Assembly (NCBI GenBank): GCA_000727475.1 | Contig: KL647312.1 | Span: 1,995,313-2,059,312 of the forward strand | Length of the DNA stretch: 64,000 nt | Direction of reading: 5' to 3' | Source: Sarcocystis neurona | Taxonomy: Eukaryota > Apicomplexa > Conoidasida > Eucoccidiorida > Sarcocystidae | Shown: piece after piece, positions 13,201 to 23,300 of the stretch | Layout: each line of letters begins with the position of its first letter | How positions within the stretch are numbered: the stretch's first letter is position 1 | Program-made: the position numbers and the translations under genes | Notes under the pieces: generated by a model | Told to the model about the DNA's origin: nothing | Seen by the model: the letters and a program-made list of their open reading frames with translations, nothing else | The model's database searches: none

Positions 13201-16200
13201 ATTAATACATATGATTCGTGGTTTATACAACAAGCTTAGCTGTACGTCTATATTAATAACAGGTGTGTGAATAGTAAGTGCAAAGGTAAGAAAGTTAATA
13301 GAATGCTGCTAAGGAATACAAAATACCATACATTCTATGAAATGTAAGTATAAAATGTTAAAAGGCTCATTAATTGCGGGAATGTATATCATTACAGTCC
13401 GTGAAGAGTGATTATCACGTTGTAAGTAGATATAGTTTCTTCTTCTCTTTCTCTTTCTCTATCTCTCAGGAAAAAGAACCGATCCTCACACCAGGCGTCT
13501 TGCGGGTACAGGGGCTGCTGTGTAGTGCGCGCTGCTGCTTCTTTTCTGCATCTCTGTTCTTTGCTGCTGTTGGTGCTGCAGCACTCCTCTTCGTGCCGCT
13601 GTTTTTCCCCCGTACACACGCGTGCGCCACACACGCTGCTGCTGCCTTTGTCGTCGAGCACTTGTGCCTGCTGCGCGTCGTCTTTTCCGGTTGCTGCTGT
13701 AGTTGCTTCGGCGGTTCGGCCTCGCCACACCTTCCGCTGCTCGATCTGCTGCTGCCGTTGCTGCCGAACCCCACACGTAGCTGCTGCTCCTGGGTCTCCG
13801 CTACTCACCGCGTAGTCTGCTCCCTTGTTGTTTGGCTTGAGAGGGTCCGCTACTGCTGCTGCTTACGTCTTATTACGCTGCTGCGGAGTCTCTAGCTTTT
13901 GGTGGTAGCTTGGCGGCTGCTGCCGTTCCATCTCTGCTGCAGCAGTTCGGCTTGTTGCTGGTGTTGCTGCTTAACAACAACCTGCTGCTCTGGCTGCTTC
14001 ACCTGCTATTCCTGTCATCCTGGAGCCTGGTGTGCTGCTGTTGCTTGACTTCCTGCTGCCGCTGTTTCTTCTTCTGCTGTTGCTGGGTCTGCTGCTGCTG
14101 TCACGTCTGTTTCCCTGCTCGTCCTGCCTGATCCTCCTCCTCCTACGCTGCTGCTTGGGGTCGTTCTCGACCCTTTTTCTGCTCCTGCTGCCTGACCTAC
14201 GGTCCAGCACTGCTGCTGCTGCGTCACACACTGCTGCTGCGTCACGCACTGCTGTTTCTTCTTTTTCTTCATCACTTGCTGCTGTTTTCTCTATGCTGCT
14301 GCTGGTGCTCCTATTCAGCGTTAGTATTCGTTGCTGGAGTGGGATCCACCCGCCAGAGGGCTCTTTCTTGCTTACGGTCCGGGCAGCGCGGTTCGCAGAA
14401 AATTTGGTCAATCCCGAGCATCCACCAGGAAAAACCAAATGCATGCACCAGCCGCGTGAGAAAAACGAGCCACCGAGGCACCCGCTGCTGCTGGTGCTGC
14501 AGGTGCAATGGCTGGTGAAGCGCTGCTCCGTTCCCTCCCCCTGCTGCTGCTGCTGCTGCGCCGTTTCTCTCGACGTCGCCTGCTGGCGGGAGAAGTCCTG
14601 CGTCTCCTTGTCCTGCAGCTGCTGCGTCTGCTGCTGCTGCACCGCCCTCGCCGAAGATTCGTCCGACCCGGCCTGCCGTCACCAACGTGTTGCAGATCAA
14701 CTGCGCTACCATACGTGCCACCCACACCAGGCTCCATATTTTTGTGCCGAGGTCGCAGCTCTGCGGGAAAGGAAGGGGGGAAGGGAAGGCGGGAGGCAGC
14801 AGAGAAAAAAAAGAAGCGCGCGCGCAGCATGTGAGCGAGGAAAGAGAAGGCCGGCAGCAGCAGCAGATGAAGAAGGAGGAGTAAAAACAAGAGGCTGCGC
14901 AGCAGAGGTCCCGCAGTAGACGGCGCGAGAGAAGAAGACCCAGACCCAAGTGTGCGAAGAGAGCCGCGTCGCAGCAGCAGGAGCAACTACGGCGCATGCG
15001 GTGCAACAGAGGAGACGCAGCAGCAGGGGACAGGAGGAGAGCATAGAAGACACAGACACGCGTGGTGGCAGCCACAGAGACGAGATGCCTGCGGGAGTCT
15101 CCTGTCGGCAGCTGGAAGCAAGCAACCAAAAAGAACTGCAGCAGCAGCAGGAAGCGTAAAACTGCAGAGAGCGACGTCTGCAGCAGCGTCTGCTCAGAAG
15201 AAGGAGCAGCAGCAGCACAGACAAGAGCGCTGTTGCCGGCCTCGCAGCGGCACGCCGACGGCACACCGTCGTCGCAGGGACAGCAGCAGCACAGCAGGAA
15301 GAGCAGCGGCGCAGGAGGAAGAGCAGCGGCGCAGGAGGAAGAGCAGTGGCACAGCAGGAAGAGCAGCAGCACCGGAGGAGTCGCGTAGGCCACAGGAAGA
15401 GAGAGTGACGTGCGGTTCTCTGCAGACCGTCGCGATGTCGAGAATTGAAGAGACAGAGGCCTGCAGAGGAGATTATCGTTTGTTTCATTTTTTATCTTCT
15501 GCATGCAAGACAGATGACGCTCTGTGAAAAACAACGACCGCCGGTCCGCGGCAGTTTCTCCCTCCCATGACGGCGACGCCCTTCCCCCCCCCCCCCCCTT
15601 TTAAGATGTCCCTCTCAATTTTCTCCTCACGTACATACACATCTTCGCAGACTTCCCTACTTTTTCTACATACATGTCCAACCTACACTCATACATGCAT
15701 ATATATATATATGTATATCGCGATTCGCAAATCCATGCGTATACACATGTGCAGATTCAGCTAGACACTGCTATATGTTGCACATACATATCCACATATA
15801 TACATATATATGTACATATATATGTACTGATAGATCCACGTTCATGTAGCTACATACTGATACCCACATATAACGGACATATATATACATATATATATGT
15901 ATCGATGAATGTGTTGGACGTATACTATCATATACATATATCTATAAGTACTACTTATATATTATATAGGCGTAATGTATGGAGGAATCTCTCTGCATAT
16001 GTGTGGCTCTACAACTACGGGCTCTTAGAAGCATTCACAACTATATATGGCGCTGTAGAGAGAGAGATATAACATCCCGCTGTACTCAAGTAGATACGCA
16101 TATATATACGTATACATTGGTATTTATATGTGGAGATACACATCCATATACATATACGTCCGTCGGTACGTAACTCTTAGTCAACAGGCGAACAGATATA

Positions 16201-17834
16201 CTTCCATACAAAAAGACATACACAGCTGCACATATGGCAGCCGGTTTTCATATGCGTCCGGTTTCTGTCTCCCTCTGTCTCTCCGTATAAATAGATGTAT
16301 GTGTGTATACGTGTATGCAGGAGTAATTCTGATATGCGAGTATACACGCATGTATATATACATACGTGCGTGTCCCTCTCTGATAACTTCTTCCTGCTTC
16401 TGGCCCGTACAGAAGACGAACCTGGTCCCACGTGTCTCTGTAGAGAAAGAGCAGCACGCAGAACATGGTGGAGAAGAAGACGAGGAAGAATCCGTAGAAG
16501 AAGTAGACAGAGAGCGTCACGTGCCGATCCCTGCGCAGATGTGCCACTGCAGCAGTGCAACAGTAACACCAGGCAGCAGCAGCAGCAGCAGCAGGAGCGA
16601 AGCAGCCTGTGAGGCAGTGGCTGCCGCAGCGGGAACGCGAGAGCTGCAGCAGCAGCAGCAGACAGCGACAGGAGAAGCAGCAGCAACAGCAGCAGCGACC
16701 CCAGCGCTAGCAGTCCCAGCAGCAGGAGAAGGTCAGACAGGTAGCAGTGATGGAAGAAACAGAAGCAGAAGCAGCGGCAGCCACACGTCGCAGGCCGCAA
16801 CAAAGAAAGAAGAAAGAGCAACAGCAGGAGGAAAAGCAGGGCAGGGCAGTTGGTTGACAGCTGCAGGGGAGAGGGGAAACGGCAGCTGCAGCAGTTCGAG
16901 GCGCAGCAGAGCAAGCGGCAGCAGCAGCAGACGTGGTAGCAGAGAGCGACAAGGACAGCAGCAACAGCAGCAAGGGCGGCAGGAGGAGTCGCTGCAGTGT
17001 CAGCAGTCGAAAAGACGAAGCGCACAACGGCAGCAGCAGAAGGCGACGGAAGAAGAGAGCGCCACAGAAAATAAATGGCGAGGGAGGGCAAGAGCACTGC
17101 TGAACAACAGCAGCAGCTGGCGAACAGCAGAAGGTGCACAAGAAGCAGCCGCTGGGTGGTCCTGGCTGCCCCACTAGCGCAGAGGAAGCAGCTGCAGCAG
17201 CAGAGGCAGCACACAAACGACAGCACCAACAGAGAAGCCGCAACAACTGCAGGGCCGCGATGGAACGAGAGGTGTACAGGGCAGCCGCAGCGGCAACAGG
17301 TAGCGACTTCCTCGCAGGCAGCGCAAGGGCAGCTGCAGCGGCAGCGTCAGCAGCTAACACGAACCAGCAGGCGCAGATCGGCAAAGAAGAACGAGAAACA
17401 ACAGCAGCAGTAGCAAACGAAAAAACAACAGCAGCAGCAAACGGAGGAACCCAGCAGCAGCGGCAGTAAACGAAGAAAGAGCAAAAGCAGCAGCACACGG
17501 AGAAACGCAGCAGCAGCAGCAAAAGAAGAAACAGCAGCAGCAGCAGCAAACGAAGAATCGCAGCATCAGCAGCAGCAGCAAACGAAGAAACGGTAGGAGC
17601 AGCAGCAGCAAGCGAACAGCAGCAGCAGCAAATGATGTGCAGGAGCAACAGCGATCTCCAGACATATTCATGCGCATACACAGGCCTGCACATATATCAG
17701 CAGATTTATTATAACATGACGTAGTCGATATGCCGTAGATATTTTCTCTTTAAAATTTGTAGGAATGTCCCACCGTCTTCCTGCACTTCATGTTGAATTT
17801 GGACGGCAAGGGCCTCGGCTTCACCCACATCCAT
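3901..17834 (-). CDS. Multi-pass membrane RING-H2 E3 ubiquitin-protein ligase, 9 exons, 532 aa
   Basis: Exons (minus strand): 17774-17834, 16422-16546, 14376-14760, 12923-12973, 12104-12186, 11587-11734, 8968-9559, 7216-7269, 3901-4000. All introns are GT-AG, phases match at every junction, and the exons total 1599 nt with one stop. Hydrophobic segments lie near residues 31-56, 70-89, 159-178 and 217-252, the last with a CLPCII motif also seen in plant RING-H2 membrane ligases. Poly-Ala linkers sit in exon 3 and in exon 7, which also has an acidic Glu run. The C-terminal RING-H2 has Cys461, Cys464, Cys479, His483, His486, Cys489, Cys500 and Cys503, so all eight zinc ligands are present with legal spacing. 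A RING-H2 of this type recruits an E2 to ubiquitinate substrates at a membrane; the substrate is unknown. The start is the first ATG after an in-frame stop. An extra exon inside the 2 kb intron 6 cannot be excluded. Family call is strong; exon 1 is the least certain part. Confidence 0.82.
4490..4780. repeat. Minisatellite, four units of about 76-89 bp
   Basis: Units start with TTGTAGACG or a variant (TTGAGGACG, TTGAAGACG, TTGAAGGCA) near 4494, 4583, 4659 and 4735. They share a TATGTAGACA then CATTCACACGTA-like second half, interrupted by TA runs of variable length. Confidence 0.65.
5465..5820. repeat. Minisatellite with CGGATATGCA core
   Basis: The core TCTCGGATATGCAC or variants recurs near 5471, 5561 and 5614, with a diverged copy near 5800. 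Each copy is followed by an AAGG/GGAT and ATGAGTATATA-like part. It lies in the last intron of the RING-H2 gene. Confidence 0.55.
6680..6800. repeat. GAA/GAC purine triplet tract
   Basis: A run of GAAGAA and GACGAA triplets lies in the RING-H2 intron 8. On the plus strand it would read as an Asp/Glu run, but no splice-compatible frame uses it. Confidence 0.8.
6906..7108. repeat. 55-bp tandem repeat, 3.7 copies
   Basis: Units starting ATAGAGGCC begin at 6906, 6961, 7016 and 7071, exactly 55 bp apart and nearly identical. Each contains ACACATATAAAA and GGCGGTGTT. The array lies about 100 bp from the 54-nt exon 8 of the RING-H2 gene. Confidence 0.93.
7830..8215. repeat. TATA/TATG microsatellite region in RING-H2 intron 7
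   Basis: Mixed TATATA, TATG and CTAT repeats lie in the 1.7 kb intron between exons 7 and 8. No coding signal. Confidence 0.75.
8745..8965. repeat. Polypyrimidine block on the plus strand
   Basis: About 200 bp consist almost only of T and C on the plus strand, ending at the exon 7 donor of the RING-H2 gene (minus strand). In the transcript it is a purine-rich intron start. Confidence 0.7.
10230..10940. repeat. Long polypurine tract in RING-H2 intron 6
   Basis: About 700 bp are dominated by GAA, GGA and AAG on the plus strand, so the minus-strand transcript is pyrimidine-rich over this whole stretch. Lys/Glu/Arg-rich ORFs on the plus strand are a by-product. Confidence 0.75.
11230..11575. 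repeat. Polypyrimidine block with CCTCCGTCAC-like short repeats
   Basis: A T/C-rich stretch on the plus strand just beyond the RING-H2 exon 6 donor. At 11240-11330 short units such as TTTCCCTCCGTCACCTCC recur about every 20 bp. Confidence 0.6.
12180..12600. repeat. Polypurine tract in RING-H2 intron 4
   Basis: GAA, GAG and AGA triplets dominate the plus strand from the exon 5 boundary. In the sense orientation the intron ends in a pyrimidine tract of about 400 nt before the acceptor at 12187. Confidence 0.7.
12615..12715. repeat. G-rich GATATC tandem repeat
   Basis: Five or so copies of G5-8 followed by GATATC or GATGTC, flanked by two copies of AGAAGAATTGTAGGGGG near 12609 and 12690. The repeated G runs could form a G-quadruplex on the plus strand. 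Confidence 0.8.
13540..14720. repeat. CTG/CAG-rich region including RING-H2 exon 3
   Basis: CTG, TGC and GCT triplets dominate the plus strand. Only 14376-14760 is supported as coding (minus strand, giving poly-Ala and Gln). The rest is intron 3 of the RING-H2 gene, and its ORFs are Leu/Cys or Gln/Ser/Ala runs. Confidence 0.75.
15298..15377. repeat. 20-bp tandem repeat, four units
   Basis: Units GGAAGAGCAGCGGCGCA and close variants start at 15298, 15318, 15338 and 15358. The period is not a multiple of three, fitting a position in intron 2 of the RING-H2 gene. Confidence 0.85.
15585..15600. repeat. Homopolymeric C run
   Basis: An uninterrupted run of about fifteen C residues; its length is prone to sequencing and replication error. 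Confidence 0.85.
15690..16200. repeat. TA/CA microsatellite region in RING-H2 intron 2
   Basis: TATATA, CATACA and TATG repeats of mixed phase with no supported coding. Confidence 0.75.
16560..17640. repeat. CAG array with AAACGAAGAA-containing longer units, in RING-H2 intron 1
   Basis: CAG triplets dominate the plus strand. From about 17400 to 17640 they are punctuated by AAACGAAGAA or variants, giving irregular units of roughly 30-36 bp. All frames stay open, so long Gln/Ala/Ser or Leu/Cys ORFs here are not evidence of coding. Confidence 0.8.
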
Positions 17835-17859
17835 CGTGCTGCTACTCCGTCACAAATCG

Positions 17860-18480
17860 CCCCTCGCTGCTCCCGCTGCTGCTGCTCCTGGTGCTGCTGC
17901 TCCTGGTGCTGCTGCTCGTCCTGCTGCTGCTGTTCCTCCTGCTGCTGCTACTCCTTTTCCTGCTTCTGCTGATCCTTCTGCTGCTGCCGCTGTTCCTGCT
18001 GCTGCAACTGCCTTCCCCCCTGACGCGTGTGTGTGGTCACGCGGCAGCAGAGCAGCTGGAGAGCCCTGCGGTGCCTCTTCAGTCCTAAGGCTGCTGCTGT
18101 CCTCCTGCTGCTGCCTCTGTTCCACTGAAGCTCCTGCTGTTTCTTCTGCAGTAGCTTCTGTCGAACGGTTGCTGCTACTGCTAGAATTCTATTGCTGCTG
18201 CTGTGGCTGCGGCTTCCCTTGCTGCTGCTTCTGCAGTCCTGCCTACATGCAACTGATGCTGCCGCGCCCTGGCAACAAGGGACTCCCTGCTGCCGTTGCT
18301 GCTGCTGCTCCCAAGCTTTAGCTCCTTCTTCTTCGCCTCTGCGTCTTCCTGATGCTGCGGGAGAAAGCTTCTGCTGTGCCTTGCAGGAGCGTGCTGTTGC
18401 CGCCGCGCTCTGTCTGCTGCTGCTGACAGCGACTGCTGCTGCAGCGCTGTGCCAACCGCGGCTGCAGTCTTCGGGGAGCG
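17860..18480. repeat. CTG/CAG-rich region
   Basis: CTG triplets and GCTGCTCCTG units dominate the plus strand upstream of the RING-H2 start codon. Part may encode a separate low-complexity protein (see 18181-18796). Confidence 0.7.
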
Positions 18481-18796
18481 TTGCGATGTCTCGCAGAAAA
18501 GGAAGACGAGAGAAAAACAAGACAAAGGCGGGGGGACACACGGGAAGACGGAAGAGAAATAATAGGAAGACAGGTGAAGAAGCGTCAGGAGAAGCAGAAG
18601 TCGAAGAGGCAAACGGACCCGATAGCAGCAGCAGGTCGTCGACGCAGAGGAATTCAAGTGTCCAGTTGCTGCTGCTGCTGTTGCTGTCCTGATTCTGATG
18701 TATTGCTATTTCTTCGGCCGTCCTTTCCTTCACATGTCCTGCTGCTGCCGCTGATCGTTTTTCTTTGCTGATACTGCTGCTGCAGCAGCTGCCCAT
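18181..18796 (-). CDS. Possible gene with N-myristoylation/palmitoylation start, structure uncertain
   Basis: An ORF from the ATG at 18796 begins MGSCCSSSISKEKR, matching the myristoylation signal MGxxxS with two adjacent cysteines suited to palmitoylation. After about 75 codons the sense strand becomes a pyrimidine tract ending in ACTGCAG (near 18,463), which looks like an intron and acceptor. The following frame encodes SFLPQHQEDAEAKKKELKLG and then a Ser/Ala-rich stretch. No domain is recognised. It lies upstream of, and on the same strand as, the RING-H2 gene, so it could also be a 5' exon of that transcript. In this CAG-rich sequence all frames stay open, so chance cannot be excluded. 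Confidence 0.22.
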
Positions 18797-21700
18797 CCTT
18801 GTCCGTTGCCTTCTGCTCTCGCGGGATAATAAAAGTGTTGGCTTCTTCTCAACACTCCCTGCCCCGCCTGCTTGTGTGCTCCTCCTCCTTCTTCAACCCG
18901 GTTCTTGCTGCTGCGTGTGTCGCTCCTCGGCTATTCCGCTTCTTCTGCTGCTCCTTCTTCTCCACCTCCTCCTTCTTCGCTTCTTCTTCTTCTTGTCCCT
19001 ACGACTTCTGTGCTGCGCTGTGACTCAGTTCGGCGTGCCGAAGAAAACGCTGGGAGTTTGAGAAGTTTACCAGCACACCTTCTGCTGACATGTTCTGCTG
19101 CGGGCCCGTCACGTCCACAAACCTCCGTTTTTTCCTCCTGTTGCAGCGGGTGCAGCAGCGACGTCCGTCCCGTCCGAATGTCCGGCAAAGTACACGCTCT
19201 CTCTGTTGAACCTGCAGCAGCAGCAGCAACAGCAGGCGTCTAAGGCGTCCTTTGTCCGGGTCTTTTTGCGTGTGTGCGTGTGTGTGTGTGTACGTGCGTC
19301 CCTGCGTGAAGCTGCTTCCTTCCTTTTTTTTCACTGTGGCGCGTGTGCGAGAAGCAGCAGCAGCTGCGGGCAAGCTCTCGGAAGCTGTTACATATTTCTT
19401 CCTCAAGAAGACCAAGACAAGCGGTGCAACACGTGCCTCCTTATTCGACCGCCTACGAAGAAGAACCTACGCAGACATCGCCAAAGACGCGATCCCCCAA
19501 CGACAGACTTCTGCTCGCTTTGGCAGTTTACACGTGAGAAGGCGACACAAGGCACATACATAGGGAGACTCAAGGAGGGGCATACGCCTGTGGACAACGA
19601 GAACGACACAAGCAGCCGTTTTGACGAGGGCATATATGCCCGTGGATAAGGAGAATGACACACGCAGCCGTGTGTGTCACACACAAAAGTAGGCCGGAGA
19701 TACACTCAACCGGGTGCATGCGCCAGTGTTTCTCCGCTGTAAAGGAGTCCCGCCTCGCGAAGAGAGACACGCGCTCAAGCCGTGCACGTAGGGGAGTACG
19801 CGCGTCAGAGGAGCAGTCGAAGACTACAAACGCGACTACAGATCTTCTGTTTTTTCGTTTGTCTCCTCAGGTCTGTCGCTCGTCCTTGATTGTGAAAGTC
19901 GCGTACAAAAAAGAAGCAGAAAGATGTCCAGCTCTACACGCGACCGTCGTGGACACATATATACACCCAGAGTCGCATAAATACACACAGACAGAGAAAC
20001 AGAGGGACAGAGCAACAGAGAGACAGACAGAGAGTTACACATATATGCATACATACATGTGTGTATGTGTACGTTGATAGGTAGACACAGGAGGACGCTG
20101 ACGAGGACGATGTGTCTAGGTAAGAAGTAAACAGGTGAATCCTGCGACCAACGTATGATGAGGCGAGACAAGAAAGGAAGGAAAAGATGAATTTTTCTTT
20201 TCTCGTGGGACCGACAGATGAAACGAGAGGAGAAGACGAACAAGGAAAGGTATGCTTCTTCTTCCTGACACTCCATGAAGGGGGGGTCGCGTCCTGCTGC
20301 ACGTGCGCGTCTACGCAGCAGCGGCGATGAACCACCAGGACTCTAGGACCGAGCAAAAGGGACAGGGGGAAACTGCCGGGAAAACGTGAAGCGCGGCAAC
20401 TTTCCAAAAAGTCAGGATTTCCGCAGGCGCGCGGGCAATGCTAGTGGAAGAGCAGGTTGAGTGTTTCTGCTCCACAAATCAAGGACACGACAATGTCTGC
20501 CTGCTCCTCTTTCCCCGTGCTCTGCACGTACGGTGTGGGACGCACAGGTGCAGCACGTATGTATACAACATCAGGGCTTTTCTTCTTCCTCATTAGGCGA
20601 AGGAGGAGAGTCACGAACTTGTGAATGTTTAACTAGAAGCCGCCAGGATGCAACGCACAGCCGAAAACTTCGCTGGCACGGACCAGAGACGAGCAGTGCG
20701 AAGAACGTCGCTTCGCGCAGATACGCGTCACGCACGCATGACGAAGGCACGGACTCCCGAAGGAAAAGAAGAACAAGAGAAAAAAACAAAAGAAGAGAAG
20801 CAGGGGACCAATAGAAACACACAAAGCGAGAGAAGGAGAATAAGTATCGTCGCAGCCGGCAGGGCCTCAATAAGAAAAAAAAGAGAAACACCAGTCGGTC
20901 TGTCCCCGCATGCAGACAATACACAAAGCGCAGTGCATACACGAAGGCTCCCACTCGCCCGCGCCATGGCGTCAACATATCTCCTCCTTCAACGAATTTT
21001 CACTTTATCGTGTCACGTTTGTAATTTCACCTCGTGAGATCCGATACACACGTATATAGTGTGTGCACACGTTTGTCCACATTTGTAGAGAGGAGGAAGG
21101 CACAAATATAGCTGATACATATATGTGCGTACATACACATATACGTGAGTATGCAGACGTGTCTGTAGTGAGCTCGGTAGTCCAGCAATTCACACAAAAA
21201 TATATACATGTAGTTTCTGGAGAAGTTCAAATAATGAGGATGACAAGTACGTAGGTACATACAAATATGTACGTCTAGCTGTAGATCGTAGACATGTGCA
21301 AGCGAACGGGCGTACCTTTGGATGTCGCGAAGAATTGCAGAGAGAGGCCTGTGAGTGTTTGTTTGTTTGCATGCAGAAAGAAGAAGCCAACCCTGCAGTC
21401 GGGGGGAAGAGAGAGATATCAGTTCTCACGAGAGGGGAAAATCTTTGTCAACGGAAAAAATCTCTGCCTTCGCGTCTTCTGTTCGCATGCAGGCAGGCAC
21501 GCTTCAAAAAAGAAATGTGAAGATTGCTTCCCGCGGCCTCCGCCCTTTCGTGAAGCTGCTTTCAGGAACGCTTTCCTGGCGAACCGCTTCACCCTGCTTT
21601 CTTCTTGCTCCGCTGTTCGTTGTGCTGCTGCTTCCGCTTTCTCTTTTTTTGTTCTCCTCGCGTGGGCCGGGCCCGCGTGGCTGTCACACACTTGCAATAC

Positions 21701-23300
21701 GCAGGTCAATGATACAAGAGGCGAGAGAAAAGAAACAGGGGAGCGGGATTCTCGATCGCTTCCTCCCCTGCTTCCGACAGGATCGCACTTCTCTGCTTGT
21801 ACAGCAAAGACGCTCCATGTGTACAGGGCCCTACGTTTCTCTTCTTCTGCAGTCGCCCGCAGCACTTTCTAAATGACTACAACCAGCTCGGGTTCGTTTG
21901 AAAAACAGGACGCGTCTAACTTTTGAAAACGCTTCTCAACCAACAAAATGTGTTTCTCACGTTCCTCTGTACTTTGACGAATAGTACCCCGCCGTGTGCT
22001 GGTGTTCGTTCTCCTCACTAGCCATTTCCTGCACGCTTGCAAGCTCTCCTGGTAGTTCTCTGTACGTGCGTGCATACATGGCGCAGGTGTCTGCAGCGGT
22101 CTCCGCAGCACTGGCACGGCTGCCCGTCTTCTGCAGCAGCCCCCCCCACCCCACTGCAGAGAGCGGAGGCGAGACAAGACGGCGAGACAGAGACACCCGC
22201 CGGGGCAAAGAAACGCAAAGGCAATTCCCGGGGCAGAACGAAAAAAGGGAGACACAGATACGCACTCGCTGACGGAGATAAGAAGTTCAAAACATGAAAC
22301 GCCGGCTTCATAGAATATAACACCGCCACCGCACCCACACCTACGACGCCCACACTCCCCCGGGCAAAAGGAGAAGGCGACACCTTCCCAGAAAAGTGAA
22401 GGAGAAGAAGAAAGCGGCAACGAAGACGGAGGAGAAGAAGCGAAACAGAGGCGCACACACGAACACAAGAAAAAGCCCCGCCTCTCGTCTATGCCGCACC
22501 GCAGAAGCCTTTCTCGTAGTAAGGCAGCTGTCCTACGGAAAAACCCTCTACCTGGGTACGCGTACGATACGTGAGATGCTTTCAGCACAAGCAGGTGTAC
22601 GTACACCTGCGTCCAGTGTTGGAGAACGGCAGAACAGAGCTTCTCTTCTCTTCCGTGCAACTACTGTAACAGACGTAACTCCTTGTGAGGGGACTGGGCA
22701 CATATGTTTATTATCCCCGCTCAGAGAGAGGCGAGTCTACAGGGAGCCCCAGCCGCAGCGACAAACATACACACACACATACAGCGGCCTGCTTGAGATG
22801 GAGGCCGCGGCTTCGTCTCGCCAACATAGGCGGCAGACCTTCCGCTGAAAACTACGAAAGTGTAGTTACAAATATGAATGTAAGCATGTGTACACATACA
22901 CGTGTATAGGGAGGGAAACCATATTCAAGCGATGTCCAACTTTCCAACAGAGGGCCCCTCCCACTCTCGTCGTCCTCTCGCGTCGAAGAAAGAAAACGAA
23001 GCCTGTGCTCCGTGGACGTGCTGCTCGGAGGACGGGTGAAGGTGGAACAAGAAGAAAATGCGCCTTTTTGCGCGAGAAGAGAGAAGCAGAAGAGTTGAAG
23101 GAAGGGTGAAGAAAAGCGACGAACAAACTACAGCAGGGAGACCTGAGGAAACCCTAGCGGAGAGGACAGCCACTGCTGCACGACAGGGAACGGGTGGTGG
23201 TTGAAATAACACTGCCTCACTCTTCCTGGTCCCCGCGCACGTGATTCTCTCTTATACGCATATAAGCATATATATATGTGAATAGGTGGCTACAGAAGGT
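18797..23300. other. Repeat-rich segment with unresolved candidate exons
   Basis: No complete gene could be assembled. On the plus strand, 20,100-20,275 holds short acidic segments bounded by good AG and GTAAGA/GTATGC signals, and an ORF from 20,648 starts MQRTAENFAGTDQR and is Lys/Glu-rich. On the minus strand, 21,966-22,131 and 21,740-21,863 hold two protein-like segments linked by a CGTGAG donor and a CTGCAG acceptor, in more than one possible frame. A 50-bp repeat lies at 19,578-19,675 and CAG/CTG triplets near 22,120. Confidence 0.4.
19577..19676. repeat. 50-bp direct repeat, two copies
   Basis: The unit GGGCATA followed by GTGGA, AA, GAGAA and GACACA, then GCAGCCGT, starts at 19578 and again at 19628, with about ten differences. 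Confidence 0.75.

Noticed and set aside
16128..17177. Plus-strand ORF of 349 codons rich in Ser, Gln and Ala
   Set aside because: It covers the RING-H2 exon 2 on the opposite strand and otherwise translates CAG repeats, where all frames remain open.
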